A stretch of DNA of 64,000 nucleotides from Actinocrispum wychmicini (GTDB taxonomy: Bacteria; Actinomycetota; Actinomycetes; Mycobacteriales; Pseudonocardiaceae): contig NZ_SLWS01000001.1 of assembly GCF_004345645.1 (NCBI RefSeq), forward strand, positions 1,670,130 through 1,734,129, read 5' to 3'. A program made the translations under genes and the position numbers. Below the pieces are notes generated by a model. That model did no database searches and was not told the origin of the DNA. It saw only the letters and a program-made list of their open reading frames with translations. This document shows positions 1-7,436 of this stretch, piece by piece. Within the stretch, counting starts at the first letter, position 1. Each line of letters opens with the position of its first letter.

Positions 1-206
1 CCCGTGCGAACGATCAGACCGTCGGCCAGCAGGTCACGCGACAGGATCCACTGCACCGCCCGTGCGCCCTCCGGCTCGAACAGCGCGTAGACGGCGAACG
101 GGTCGCGTGTGTCGTAGCGCAGCTCGACGTCGACGGGGACCGGGTGGTCCGACACCAGGTCGAACGTGACCGTGGTGGTGATCTCCGTGTGTTCGTCGCG
201 AGTCAT
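1..206 (-). CDS. SsgA-family sporulation/cell-division protein (partial, C-terminus off window)
   Basis: The reverse strand reads from an ATG at 206 and runs off the left edge, giving about 68 residues. The segment LRYDTRDPFAVYALF followed by VQWILSRDLLADGL is the hallmark of SsgA-like proteins, which in sporulating actinomycetes recruit FtsZ and guide septum placement. A good ribosome site (GGGAGG) lies 6-7 bases upstream of the ATG. Which paralogue (SsgA, SsgB and so on) it is cannot be decided from half a protein. The family call is firm from the motif. Confidence 0.88.
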   Translation of the reverse strand, partial: MTRDEHTEITTTVTFDLVSDHPVPVDVELRYDTRDPFAVYALFEPEGARAVQWILSRDLLADGLIVRT

Positions 207-317
207 CGCTCTGCCTCCCTGCTTCGTGTGGCCCTGCGGCGATGAGACGCCCCCCCATCGACCACCTGACGTCGTTATCCCAGATGATCACTCGAACGTG
301 TCGGGAAGTGGTCCCGG

Positions 318-1298
318 TCACTCGACCGTGGCGGTAACTCTGCCCGAAAGGGTTGCCGCGAATGTACGCCGGTAGTCCTTGGGGCCGACTCCGACGACGC
401 GGGTGAAATGGTGCCTGAGCAGGGCGGCACCACCGAAGCCGCACTTCTGCGCGACCTCCTCGACACTCAGGGTGGTCTCTTCCAACAGTTGCTGGGCGTG
501 CAGGACGCGCTGCATCGACAGCCAACGCAAAGGTGTCGTTCCCGTCTCGGCGACGAACCTGCGCGCGAAGGTCCGTTCGGACAGTTGCGCGCGGCGGGCG
601 AGGCCGGCCACGGTGTGCTCGGCGTCCAGGTTGTGCAGCATCCACGTGAGCACCGGCTCCAGGCTGTCGCCTGTGGACTCCGGGATCGGCAGTTCGACGT
701 ACTGCCGCTGGCCGCCGTCGCGTTGGGGCGGCACGACCATCCGGCGGGCGATCGCGGTCGCCGGCCCGGCGCCCAACTCCCGGCGCACGTAGTGCAGGCA
801 AGCGTCGATGCCGGCGGCGGTGCCCGCGCTGGTGATGATGTCGCCGTCGTCGACGAACAGCACGTCCGGGTCGAGTTTCGCCTGGGGGAAGCGCTCCGCG
901 AACTCTTGTGCGTGCCGCCAGTGGGTGGTGCACAGCCGGCCGTCGAGCAGGCCCGTGGCGGCCAGCAGGAACGCCCCGCTGCACACGGTGAGCAGGGTCG
1001 ACCCGCGCTCCGACGCCGCGCGGATGGCGTCCAGGACGGCCGGCGGGTACTCGGCGCGGATGTTCGCGGCCGGCATGGCCACCAGGTCGGCGTCCGCCAG
1101 GGCGGCCAGCCCGTGGTCCGGGGTCAGCGGCACGCCCACGGTGGTCCGCAGCGGCACCCCGGGCCGCTCGGCGCAGACCCGGAACTCGATCGGCGGGACG
1201 CCCTCGTCGGTCCGGTCGACGCCGAACACCTCACAGAGCACCCCGAACTCGAAGGGCGCGAACTCGTCGATCAGCACGACGGCGACAGTCTTGAGCAC
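318..1298 (-). CDS. GlxA-family transcriptional regulator (DJ-1/PfpI domain plus AraC helix-turn-helix)
   Basis: The N-terminal half (about residues 1-180) is a DJ-1/PfpI-like domain with the nucleophile-elbow segment LLTVCSGAFLLA. The C-terminal half carries two helix-turn-helix motifs of the AraC type (VAGLARRAQLSERTFARRF, then VEEVAQKCGFGG). Such regulators sense small molecules or nitrogen/redox state, but the ligand is not predictable. I chose the GTG at 1298 because homologous proteins begin directly before the first beta strand (TVAVVLIDE). The frame stays open further upstream without a better start. The GGGA upstream of it is very close, so leaderless translation is possible. A second gene of this architecture lies at 59414-60376. 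Confidence 0.85.
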   Translation of the reverse strand: MLKTVAVVLIDEFAPFEFGVLCEVFGVDRTDEGVPPIEFRVCAERPGVPLRTTVGVPLTPDHGLAALADADLVAMPAANIRAEYPPAVLDAIRAASERGSTLLTVCSGAFLLAATGLLDGRLCTTHWRHAQEFAERFPQAKLDPDVLFVDDGDIITSAGTAAGIDACLHYVRRELGAGPATAIARRMVVPPQRDGGQRQYVELPIPESTGDSLEPVLTWMLHNLDAEHTVAGLARRAQLSERTFARRFVAETGTTPLRWLSMQRVLHAQQLLEETTLSVEEVAQKCGFGGAALLRHHFTRVVGVGPKDYRRTFAATLSGRVTATVE

Positions 1299-1385
1299 AC
1301 TCCCAGAGTAGATTGGCAGGATTTTGTTGTACAGGGTCCGTGCTGCCACTGTTGTCTGGAACTGTCACAGCGCAAAATTACTGCC

Positions 1386-1511
1386 ATGACACTTTTGCTG
1401 CTACTCCTGGTCCTGGGGCTCGTGATATACGGCCTCGAGCGCAACCACCACCGGATGCCCAAGCCGCGTGCCCGGCTGCACGGCAACGTCGACGCGTTCT
1501 GGCCGCACTGA
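1386..1511 (+). CDS. Small single-pass membrane protein, unknown function
   Basis: A 41-residue reading frame starts at ATG 1386 with a run of seven leucine/valine-rich positions (LLLLLLVLGLVIYGL) that would make one membrane helix. A basic, histidine-containing tail ending NVDAFWPH follows. It lies between the GlxA-type regulator (divergent) and the amidase (same strand). There is no strong ribosome site, so leaderless translation is possible. I do not recognise a family. The ordered architecture (hydrophobic helix, then a basic tail) makes it more credible than a random frame, but it is unproven. Confidence 0.45.
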   Translation: MTLLLLLLVLGLVIYGLERNHHRMPKPRARLHGNVDAFWPH

Positions 1512-1603
1512 CAAGGGCGAACTATCCAGCCCGTTCGGGCAACTACCTGGGGACAGCCCGAATTCCGCTTGCGCACACCCAGCGTTCCAGCGAGCCTCGC
1601 GGC

Positions 1604-3010
1604 GTGCGACACCACGAGTACGTCCGCTACGACGGCATTGGGCTACGCGACCTGATCGCGTCCGGGGAAGTGAGCGCGGCCGAAGTGGCCGCCGCCGCCA
1701 AGGACGCGATCGTGGCCGCCAACGACCGGGTCAACGGCATGACCCAGATCTTCGACACACCACTGGGATCCGCCCCCGACGGCCCCCTGGCCGGAGTTCC
1801 GTTCCTCCTCAAGGACTTCGGGCCGGTCGCGGACGGTGTGGAATTCTCCATCGGCAGCCGTGCCTTGCAGGGTGTCAAGTCACCTCAGGACAGCGAGCTG
1901 ATGACCCGCTTCCGCGCGGCCGGGCTGGCGGCCTTCGGGGTCACGACGGTCCCGGAGATGTGCATCAGCTACGCCACCGAAAGTGTCCGGTACGGAATCA
2001 CCCGCAACCCGTGGGACCTTTCGCGAGGCGTAGGCGGCTCCAGCGGCGGCGCCGCGGCCATGGTCGCCGCTGGCGCCGTGCCGATCGCGCACGGCAGTGA
2101 CGGCGCCGGTTCGCTGCGGATCCCGGCGTCGTGTTGCGGTCTCGTGGGGGTGAAACCGAGCCGCGGCAGGGTCACGGGCGCCCCGGGCTCCGGCGACCCA
2201 GGCTTCGGCATGACAGGCGAGTTCGCCGTGACCCGTACCGTCCGGGACGCCGCGCTCCTGCTGGACCTCGTGCACGGACCCGGCGTCGGCGACAAGTACA
2301 CGGCGCCACCGCCCGCACGGCCGTACCTTCAGGAACTCGGCGCGTCACCCAAGGCCCTTCGGGTGGGACTGTCCACAACGGCCTGGTCCGGCGTCGCGGT
2401 CGACCCGGAGGTGGCCGCCGAGACGGTTCGGGTCGCCAAGGTGCTCTCGGAGCTGGGCCTTCAGGTCGAGCACGCCAGCCCGGAAGTCTCCTGGGCGGAC
2501 GCCTTTCTGGGGTTGAAGGGCCAGTTGGCGGCGGTCGCTGAACCGTGGCTGACCTCGCCCCGCCCACCCCAGCCGGACAAACTGGAGGCGGTGAGCCGAG
2601 CGGTCCTCGCCTGGGTCCGGGACCTCAAGGTGACGGACCTGTTGGCCTGCCTGGCCGCGCAACACCGGGTCAGCCGAACCGTCGGCGCGTTCTTCACCGA
2701 CTACGACATCCTGGTCACCCCCACACTTGGTCAACTGCCCGCCCCGCACGGCACATTCACCTACGACAATCCGTCGCACACAGTGGACAGCTGGCTCACG
2801 TCGATCTTCGACCACGGGCCGTTCGCCTTGGTGTTCAACGTGACGGGCCACCCCGCCATCAGCCTCCCGCTCGGCCAGAGTGCGGACGGACTGCCCATCG
2901 GCGTGCAGCTCGTGGCCCCCTACGGTCGCGAAGACCTCCTGTTCCGCGTCGCCGCCCAACTTGAGGACGCCCTGCCCTGGCGGGACCGGACGCCTCCGTT
3001 CAGCGGGTGA
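1604..3010 (+). CDS. Amidase-signature family hydrolase
   Basis: About 468 residues, usual for the amidase-signature family. The Ser-cisSer-Lys machinery is visible: the lysine in VPFLLKDFG, then the glycine/serine-rich core GVGGSSGGAAAMVAAGAVP followed by HGSDGAGSLRIPASCCGLVG, where the two catalytic serines lie. These enzymes hydrolyse amide bonds; the N-terminal pattern resembles 6-aminohexanoate-cyclic-dimer hydrolase and similar aliphatic amidases, but the substrate is unknown. The GTG at 1604 (VRHHEYVRYDG) is the most likely start, since the family begins just before this segment; its ribosome site is weak. The C-terminus ends 10 bp from the convergent transporter gene. Confidence 0.85.
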   Translation: MRHHEYVRYDGIGLRDLIASGEVSAAEVAAAAKDAIVAANDRVNGMTQIFDTPLGSAPDGPLAGVPFLLKDFGPVADGVEFSIGSRALQGVKSPQDSELMTRFRAAGLAAFGVTTVPEMCISYATESVRYGITRNPWDLSRGVGGSSGGAAAMVAAGAVPIAHGSDGAGSLRIPASCCGLVGVKPSRGRVTGAPGSGDPGFGMTGEFAVTRTVRDAALLLDLVHGPGVGDKYTAPPPARPYLQELGASPKALRVGLSTTAWSGVAVDPEVAAETVRVAKVLSELGLQVEHASPEVSWADAFLGLKGQLAAVAEPWLTSPRPPQPDKLEAVSRAVLAWVRDLKVTDLLACLAAQHRVSRTVGAFFTDYDILVTPTLGQLPAPHGTFTYDNPSHTVDSWLTSIFDHGPFALVFNVTGHPAISLPLGQSADGLPIGVQLVAPYGREDLLFRVAAQLEDALPWRDRTPPFSG

Positions 3011-3020
3011 TGTCCCCTCG

Positions 3021-3875
3021 TCAGCGGGTGCGCCGTTTGTACATCCATGTCGCGAAACTGAACGACACCACCAAGATCCCCGCCACCCAGGCCAACGCCA
3101 CCCAGCCCTGGTCACCGATGGGGGTGCCTGTCAGCAGGCCCCGTACCGTCTCGATGACCGGCGTCATCGGCTGATTGTCGCTGATCGCGCGGAGGAACGA
3201 CGGCATGGTGTCGGTCGGCACAAAGGCGCTACTCAGGTACGGCAGGAACAGCATGAAGAAGCTCAACGCCGTCGCCGCCTCAGCCGTCCGCGCGATCACC
3301 CCGAGCCCAGCCCCCAACCAGGACAAGGCGACGACGTAAAGCAGCAGCAGCCCGACCGCCAGCACCCAGTCGACAAACCCGCCCGTCGGCCGAAACCCCA
3401 TCGCGACCGCCGCGCCGACGACAATGGTGGTGGACAAGGCGTTCCGCGTCACGCTCGCCACAACATGGCCGGTCAACATCGCAGAACTTCGAATGGGCAA
3501 CGAACGTAACCGGTCCACCATCCCACCCCGCATGTCCTCAGTGACCATGACCGCGGTGGAAGCGGCACCGTAACCCGTACACAGCAAAATGATCCCGGGC
3601 ACAACGTAGTTCACGTACGCCGTCCCAGTGTGGATGGCACCGCCGAACACATACACGAACATCGCCATGATCATCAGCGGCAACATGATCGACATGATCA
3701 ACGTCTGAAGATTGCGACGACTCAACCGAATGCTGCGCCCGATCATGGTCAACGAATCACTGATGGCGTTGCCCAAGCCGGTGTGAACGGTCACTGCGGA
3801 GCCGGAGCCGGCGACGGTCGCGCCGAAACCGGTTGGGGTGGGCGAGGTGGTGCTGGCTTTGGTGTGCGTGCTCAT
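3021..3875 (-). CDS. ABC-2 type permease of a DrrAB-like drug export system
   Basis: About 284 residues with an N-terminal cytoplasmic leader followed by six predicted membrane segments (for example LIMSIMLPLMIMAMFVYVFGG and VDWVLAVGLLLLYVVALSW). The MVTEDMRGGMVDRLRSLPI segment is typical of daunorubicin-resistance-type DrrB permeases. It should pair with the ATPase encoded at 4778-5716 to export a drug-like compound or lipid. ATG 3875 is chosen because AAGGA lies 7 bases upstream. Unusually, the two transporter genes are separated by about 0.9 kb of repeat DNA. The same frame stays open through that DNA to an ATG at 4772, so a long Pro/Thr-rich N-terminal extension cannot be formally excluded. 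Confidence 0.88.
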   Translation of the reverse strand: MSTHTKASTTSPTPTGFGATVAGSGSAVTVHTGLGNAISDSLTMIGRSIRLSRRNLQTLIMSIMLPLMIMAMFVYVFGGAIHTGTAYVNYVVPGIILLCTGYGAASTAVMVTEDMRGGMVDRLRSLPIRSSAMLTGHVVASVTRNALSTTIVVGAAVAMGFRPTGGFVDWVLAVGLLLLYVVALSWLGAGLGVIARTAEAATALSFFMLFLPYLSSAFVPTDTMPSFLRAISDNQPMTPVIETVRGLLTGTPIGDQGWVALAWVAGILVVSFSFATWMYKRRTR

Positions 3876-3959
3876 GTCGATTCCTTGGGAGGCTGGGGTT
3901 GTGGTGAGGGCGATGGCGGTGCCGGGTGGACGGGGCGATCGTCGAGGAGTGACGTCGGG

Positions 3960-4755
3960 GTTGATGCAGGCGGTGGGACTGGTAGTGGGTGGGCGAGTTG
4001 GTGTTGGGGTTGGCGTGGGTGAGGAGAGGGTGGAGTTGGAGTGGGCGGCGGGATGGGGTTGGCGGCGCGGTGGAGTTCGAGTGGAAGGGAGGGCGGAGGT
4101 GGAACTGGAGTGGCTGGGCGAGACGGGGTTGGGGTTGGCGTGGGTGAGGACGGTGGAGGTGGGAGTGGGTGAGGAGGGTGGGCTGGGGTTGGAGTGGATG
4201 GGAGGTGGAGTTGGTGTGGCTGAGCGAGGAGAGGTGGAGTTGGCGTGCGTGAGGAGGTGAAGGTGGGAGTGGGTGGTGAGGTGGGGTTGGCGGCGCGGTG
4301 GAATTGGAGTGGGAGGGAGAGGGCGGAGGTGGAACTGGAGTGGGGTGGGCGAGGTGGGGTTGGCGTTGGCGTGGGTGAGGAGATGGGGATGCCGTGGTAG
4401 TGCGTGGGCGGGGTGGGGTTTGGCGTGGGTGGGAGAGGGTACGAGGTGGAGTTGGTGTGGCTGGGCGAGGAGAGGTGGGGTTGGCGTGGGTGAGGAGGTG
4501 AAGGTGGGAGTGGGTGGCGACGTGGAGTTGGCCTGCGTGAGGAGGTGAAGGGAGTGAGTGAGGAGGTGGGGTTGGTGTGGGTGGTGAGGGTGGAGGGTGG
4601 AGGTGGGGTTGGCGTGGGTGGTGAGGGTGGAGTGGGAGGGAGAGGGTGGAGGCGGGGTTGGCGTGGGCGGCGAGGTGGGGTTGGTGTGGTGAGGAGGTGA
4701 AGGTGGGAGCGGGTGAGGAGAGTGGAGGGGCTGGGGTTGGGGTGGGTGGTCATGC
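3960..4755. repeat. G/T-rich higher-order repeat block between the two transporter genes
   Basis: The plus strand is almost devoid of C and A runs and is made of degenerate short units such as GGTGGGGTTGGCGTGGGTGA and GAGGTGAAGGTGGGAGTGGG. Larger segments recur at about 230-243 bp: the GGTTGGCGGCGCGGTGGA segment at about 4057 and 4285, GGCGGAGGTGGAACTGGAGT at about 4092 and 4322, GTTGGTGTGGCTG at about 4210 and 4451, and the GAGGAGGTGAAGGTGGGAG segment at about 4251, 4493 and 4690. Reading frames are open in several phases, an expected consequence of the composition. The many GGG/GGGG runs on the plus strand (the template strand for the transporter operon) could form quadruplexes. Confidence 0.85.
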
Positions 4756-4777
4756 CGGCGTTCCGTGGACATGACGG

Positions 4778-5716
4778 TCACCGAAGGGTTCCTTGGGGAG
4801 TCGGGGTTCTTTGGGTGGTTGTGGTGAGGGCCATGAAGACGTCGTCGAGGGTGGGGCGGTGGGAGGTGACGCGCAGGATGGGGATGTTGTTGGTGTGCAG
4901 GGTGTTCAGTACGTGGTGGAGGTGGGTGGCGGTGCCGTCGGAGGGGATGCTGAGGGTTTGGTCGGTGGGGATTCCGCCGAGGAGGTTGGTGGCGCGGGCG
5001 AGGGTGGGGTGGGTGTCGAACGTCAGGTCGAGGCGGTCGCCGCCGACTTGGGCTTTGAGGGAGTCGGCGGTGCCGGCGGCGACGACCCGGCCGTGGTCGA
5101 CCACCACGATTCGGTCGGCGAGGCGGTCCGCCTCCTCCAGGTACTGGGTGGTCAGCACGATCGTGGTGCCGCCGCGGACCAGCTCCTTGATCGCGTCCCA
5201 CATGGTGCTTCGGCTGGCTGGGTCCAGGCCGGTGGTGGGTTCGTCGAGGAAGATCACCTGTGGGTTCGCGACCAGGCTCATGGCCAGGTCGAGGCGGCGG
5301 CGCATCCCGCCCGAGTAGGTGCTCACCCGCTTGGTCATGGCGTCGACCAGGTCGAAGCGCTCCAGTAACTCGTCCGCGCGGTGCCGGGCGCGGGCGCGGC
5401 CCAGGTGCATCAGGCGGGCGGCCATCACCAGGTTCTCCCGGCCGGTCTGCTCGTCGTCCACTGCCGAGTACTGGCCGGTCAGGCTGATGGCGGCGCGGAC
5501 CCGGGCCGGCTCGCGGACCACGTCGTGCCCGGCCACCAACGCGGTCCCGGCGTCCGGCCGGGTCAACGTGGTGAGGATCCGGACGGTGGTGGTCTTGCCG
5601 GCTCCGTTCGGTCCGAGCAGGGCGAACACCGAGCCCGCGGGCACCCGCAGGTCGATCCCGGCCAACACCGCTGTGGACCCGTAGGTCTTGCGTAGACCTG
5701 TGACCTCGACAATCAC
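4778..5716 (-). CDS. ABC transporter ATP-binding protein, DrrA-like drug resistance family
   Basis: 312 residues with a complete ABC ATPase domain: Walker A GPNGAGKTT near residue 35, signature STYSGGMRRRLDLA, Walker B VIFLDEPTTGLDPASR and the switch region LTTQYLEEAD. The C-terminal extension LRVTSHRPTLDDVFMALT is the DrrA-type C-terminal motif. It powers export of a hydrophobic drug or antibiotic with the permease encoded at 3021-3875. It begins ATG ATT at 5716 and is divergent from a TetR gene at 5799, with a double palindrome between them, so it is very probably repressed by that TetR protein and induced by the transported compound. Confidence 0.92.
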   Translation of the reverse strand: MIVEVTGLRKTYGSTAVLAGIDLRVPAGSVFALLGPNGAGKTTTVRILTTLTRPDAGTALVAGHDVVREPARVRAAISLTGQYSAVDDEQTGRENLVMAARLMHLGRARARHRADELLERFDLVDAMTKRVSTYSGGMRRRLDLAMSLVANPQVIFLDEPTTGLDPASRSTMWDAIKELVRGGTTIVLTTQYLEEADRLADRIVVVDHGRVVAAGTADSLKAQVGGDRLDLTFDTHPTLARATNLLGGIPTDQTLSIPSDGTATHLHHVLNTLHTNNIPILRVTSHRPTLDDVFMALTTTTQRTPTPQGTLR

Positions 5717-5730
5717 GACCCCTCCTCGAT

Positions 5731-5772
5731 ACTGCGTATCCGATACGCCATTTAGCGTAGTTGATACGCAGT
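5731..5772. promoter_or_regulatory. Double palindromic operator between drrA-like gene and TetR gene
   Basis: GCGTATC (5734-5740), a 1-bp centre and GATACGC (5742-5748) form a perfect dyad. A second, slightly imperfect copy (GCGTAGT-T-GATACGC) lies at 5755-5769, exactly 21 bp on, two helical turns. The outer arms ACTGCGTATC (5731) and GATACGCAGT (5763-5772) are also exact inverse complements. This is the expected layout for two TetR dimers on one face of the helix controlling both divergent genes. Confidence 0.82.
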
Positions 5773-5798
5773 GGGGTTCGCCACCCTAAAATGGGGGG

Positions 5799-6545
5799 AT
5801 GAGCGAGGAGAGCAACCTGGCGTCCGACCTGGCGTTGCTGTGGGGCCTGCGGGAGCCGTCCCGGCGTGGGCCGAAGCCGGCGCTCACGCTTGAGGACATC
5901 GTCCGGGCCGCGGTCGACGTCGCGGACGCCGAAGGGCTCGACGCGGTGTCGATGGCCAGGGTCGCCGCGCAGTTGGGCAACTCCACGATGGCGCTCTACC
6001 GGCACGTGAAGAGCAAGCGCGAGCTGTTGGTGCTGATGTCGGACGCCGCGCTGGAGTATCCGCCGGAGTTCCCGGACGGCAACGACTGGCGTGCGGGCAT
6101 GACGCTCTGGGCGCACGGTGTGTTCGCGGCGGTCAGGGCGCACCCGTGGTTCTTGCGGATCCCGATCAGCGGGCCGCCGTTCGGGCCGCGCAATCTGCTG
6201 TGGTTCGACCGCGCGTTGGGCACGCTGTCCGACATAGACATTCCGGCCGAGGAGAAACTGTCCCTGGTCATGGGTTTGGTGACCTACGTGCAGGGCGGGT
6301 ACCGGCTGCAGATCGAACTGGCCGAGGGACGCGCGGAAGACCCCGCGGCGTTCACTCGTGACTACGCCGCGGGGCTACGCAGAGTTGTTGACATCCAACG
6401 GATGCCGGCACTGGGCAGGCTGGTCCTTGAAGGTGTGTTCGACATCGAGGAGCCACGGGGCGAGGACATCGACTTCGACGACTTCGACTTCGGCCTGTCG
6501 GTCTACCTTGACGGCGTCGCCGCCCGGATCGACCGGGTCACGTGA
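5799..6545 (+). CDS. TetR-family regulator with tetracycline-repressor-type C-terminal domain
   Basis: 248 residues. The helix-turn-helix lies at about residues 28-74 (IVRAAVDVADAEG, then VAAQLGNSTMALYRHVKSK), preceded by the RRGPKPALT segment common in regulators of DrrAB transporters. The rest is the ligand-binding domain. It is divergent from the drrA-like gene, with a double palindrome in the 82-bp gap, so it is almost certainly the local repressor and its own autoregulator. Its last 8 bp overlap the end of the convergent SRPBCC gene. Confidence 0.9.
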   Translation: MSEESNLASDLALLWGLREPSRRGPKPALTLEDIVRAAVDVADAEGLDAVSMARVAAQLGNSTMALYRHVKSKRELLVLMSDAALEYPPEFPDGNDWRAGMTLWAHGVFAAVRAHPWFLRIPISGPPFGPRNLLWFDRALGTLSDIDIPAEEKLSLVMGLVTYVQGGYRLQIELAEGRAEDPAAFTRDYAAGLRRVVDIQRMPALGRLVLEGVFDIEEPRGEDIDFDDFDFGLSVYLDGVAARIDRVT

Positions 6546-7092
6546 GGTGCTCGGGCAGGCCGGTGTCCGGGATGCCCAGCTTCGCCGCGTACCGCGAGTT
6601 CAGCTCCGTCCAGCCGTAGTCGACGGCCTCGCTGCCGCGGATCGGGCCGATCGGGTCGCCGTCCAGCAGATGGTCGGCGACGTCGAGGCACAGGTGCCAG
6701 CCGGCCGCGATCTTGGGCACCATGTCCTTGTCCCGCACGGTGTGCAGCAACGTCAGCTGCGTGCCCGTGTCGGTCGCCGCCAGCTCCCAGCGCAGCAGGT
6801 CGTCGCCCCACGAGTACTCCAGGAGCTTGGCCGGCTCGGCGTGGATCACCTCGGCCGGCAGGTCCACAGACGACTCGTCGTCGATCATGGTGAGCACGGC
6901 CCCGCCTGTGCCGCCAAGGTCGCGGTCCGCGGTGTACGGGGCCCACCTGGTCAGCTGGTCCGGCTGGGTCAACGCGCCCCACACCTTGTCCGGCGGGTGC
7001 TTCAGGTCGCGGACGAACACCAGTGTCCAGCGGTCCCCGTTCGGTCGCGCTTCGACGTCGCCGACCGGGCTTGGCTCGTAGTTCACAGTCAC
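6538..7092 (-). CDS. SRPBCC (AHSA1-like) domain protein
   Basis: 184 residues. The pattern VFVRDLKHPPDKVWGALTQPDQLTRWAPYTADRD and later LLEYSWGDDLLRWEL/LTLLHTV is that of AHSA1/START-like domains, which form a hydrophobic ligand-binding cup. It overlaps the upstream ArsR gene by 4 bp (ATGA arrangement at 7089-7092), so the two are translationally coupled. ArsR plus AHSA1 pairs are very common in actinobacteria; the biochemical role is usually unknown and may be ligand binding rather than catalysis. Confidence 0.87.
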   Translation of the reverse strand: MTVNYEPSPVGDVEARPNGDRWTLVFVRDLKHPPDKVWGALTQPDQLTRWAPYTADRDLGGTGGAVLTMIDDESSVDLPAEVIHAEPAKLLEYSWGDDLLRWELAATDTGTQLTLLHTVRDKDMVPKIAAGWHLCLDVADHLLDGDPIGPIRGSEAVDYGWTELNSRYAAKLGIPDTGLPEHLT

Positions 7093-7391
7093 TCCAGGGT
7101 GTCGAGGTGACGCTCCAACGCGTCAAGGTGCTTGGTCCACATTCGCCGGTACGGCGCGAGCCACTCGTCGACCTGCGCCAGCGGCTCCAGCTCGATGTGG
7201 TACATCCGCTGCTGCGCGGCGATCCGCACGGAGACGAAACCGGCCTCCCGCAACACCTTCAGGTGCTTGGACACGGTCGGCTGGCTGATCGCGAGGGTCT
7301 CGACCAGGTCGCCGACGTTGCTCTCGGCGTGGCGTAACTCGTCGAGGATCCGCCGACGGGTCGGCTCCGCGAGTACGGCGAAGGAGTCCAT
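7089..7391 (-). CDS. ArsR-family winged-helix repressor
   Basis: 100 residues from ATG 7391. The motif FAVLAEPTRRRILDELR, then VGDLVETLAISQPTVSKHLKVLREAGFV and RMYHIELEPL is a typical ArsR/SmtB-like winged helix. It has no clustered cysteines for metal binding, so it fits the non-metal subgroup that is co-transcribed with AHSA1-domain genes. ATG 7391 is preferred over the GTG at 7400 because GAGGTGG lies at the right distance. A palindrome sits just upstream. Confidence 0.9.
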   Translation of the reverse strand: MDSFAVLAEPTRRRILDELRHAESNVGDLVETLAISQPTVSKHLKVLREAGFVSVRIAAQQRMYHIELEPLAQVDEWLAPYRRMWTKHLDALERHLDTLE

Positions 7392-7404
7392 GGACACCAC
7401 CTCA

Positions 7405-7424
7405 ATATGCCCCTATGGGTATAT
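7405..7424. promoter_or_regulatory. Probable operator of the ArsR/SRPBCC operon
   Basis: ATATGCCC (7405-7412), CTAT, GGGTATAT (7417-7424): seven of eight arm positions are complementary. It lies 14 bp upstream of the ArsR start, where autoregulation would be expected, and includes the only AT-rich stretch in this gap. Confidence 0.6.
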
Positions 7425-7436
7425 GCCTGTCAAGGA

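Noticed and set aside
3876..4770. Several long open frames on both strands through the repeat block
   Set aside because: The DNA is C/A-rich on one strand and G/T-rich on the other, which removes stop codons in most phases. Copies of the same peptide occur in different frames, so these are compositional artefacts.
3876..4772. Long N-terminal extension of the DrrB-like permease back to ATG 4772
   Set aside because: The frame is open, but the repeats do not keep one frame and a proper ribosome site with ATG exists at 3875. Kept only as an alternative.
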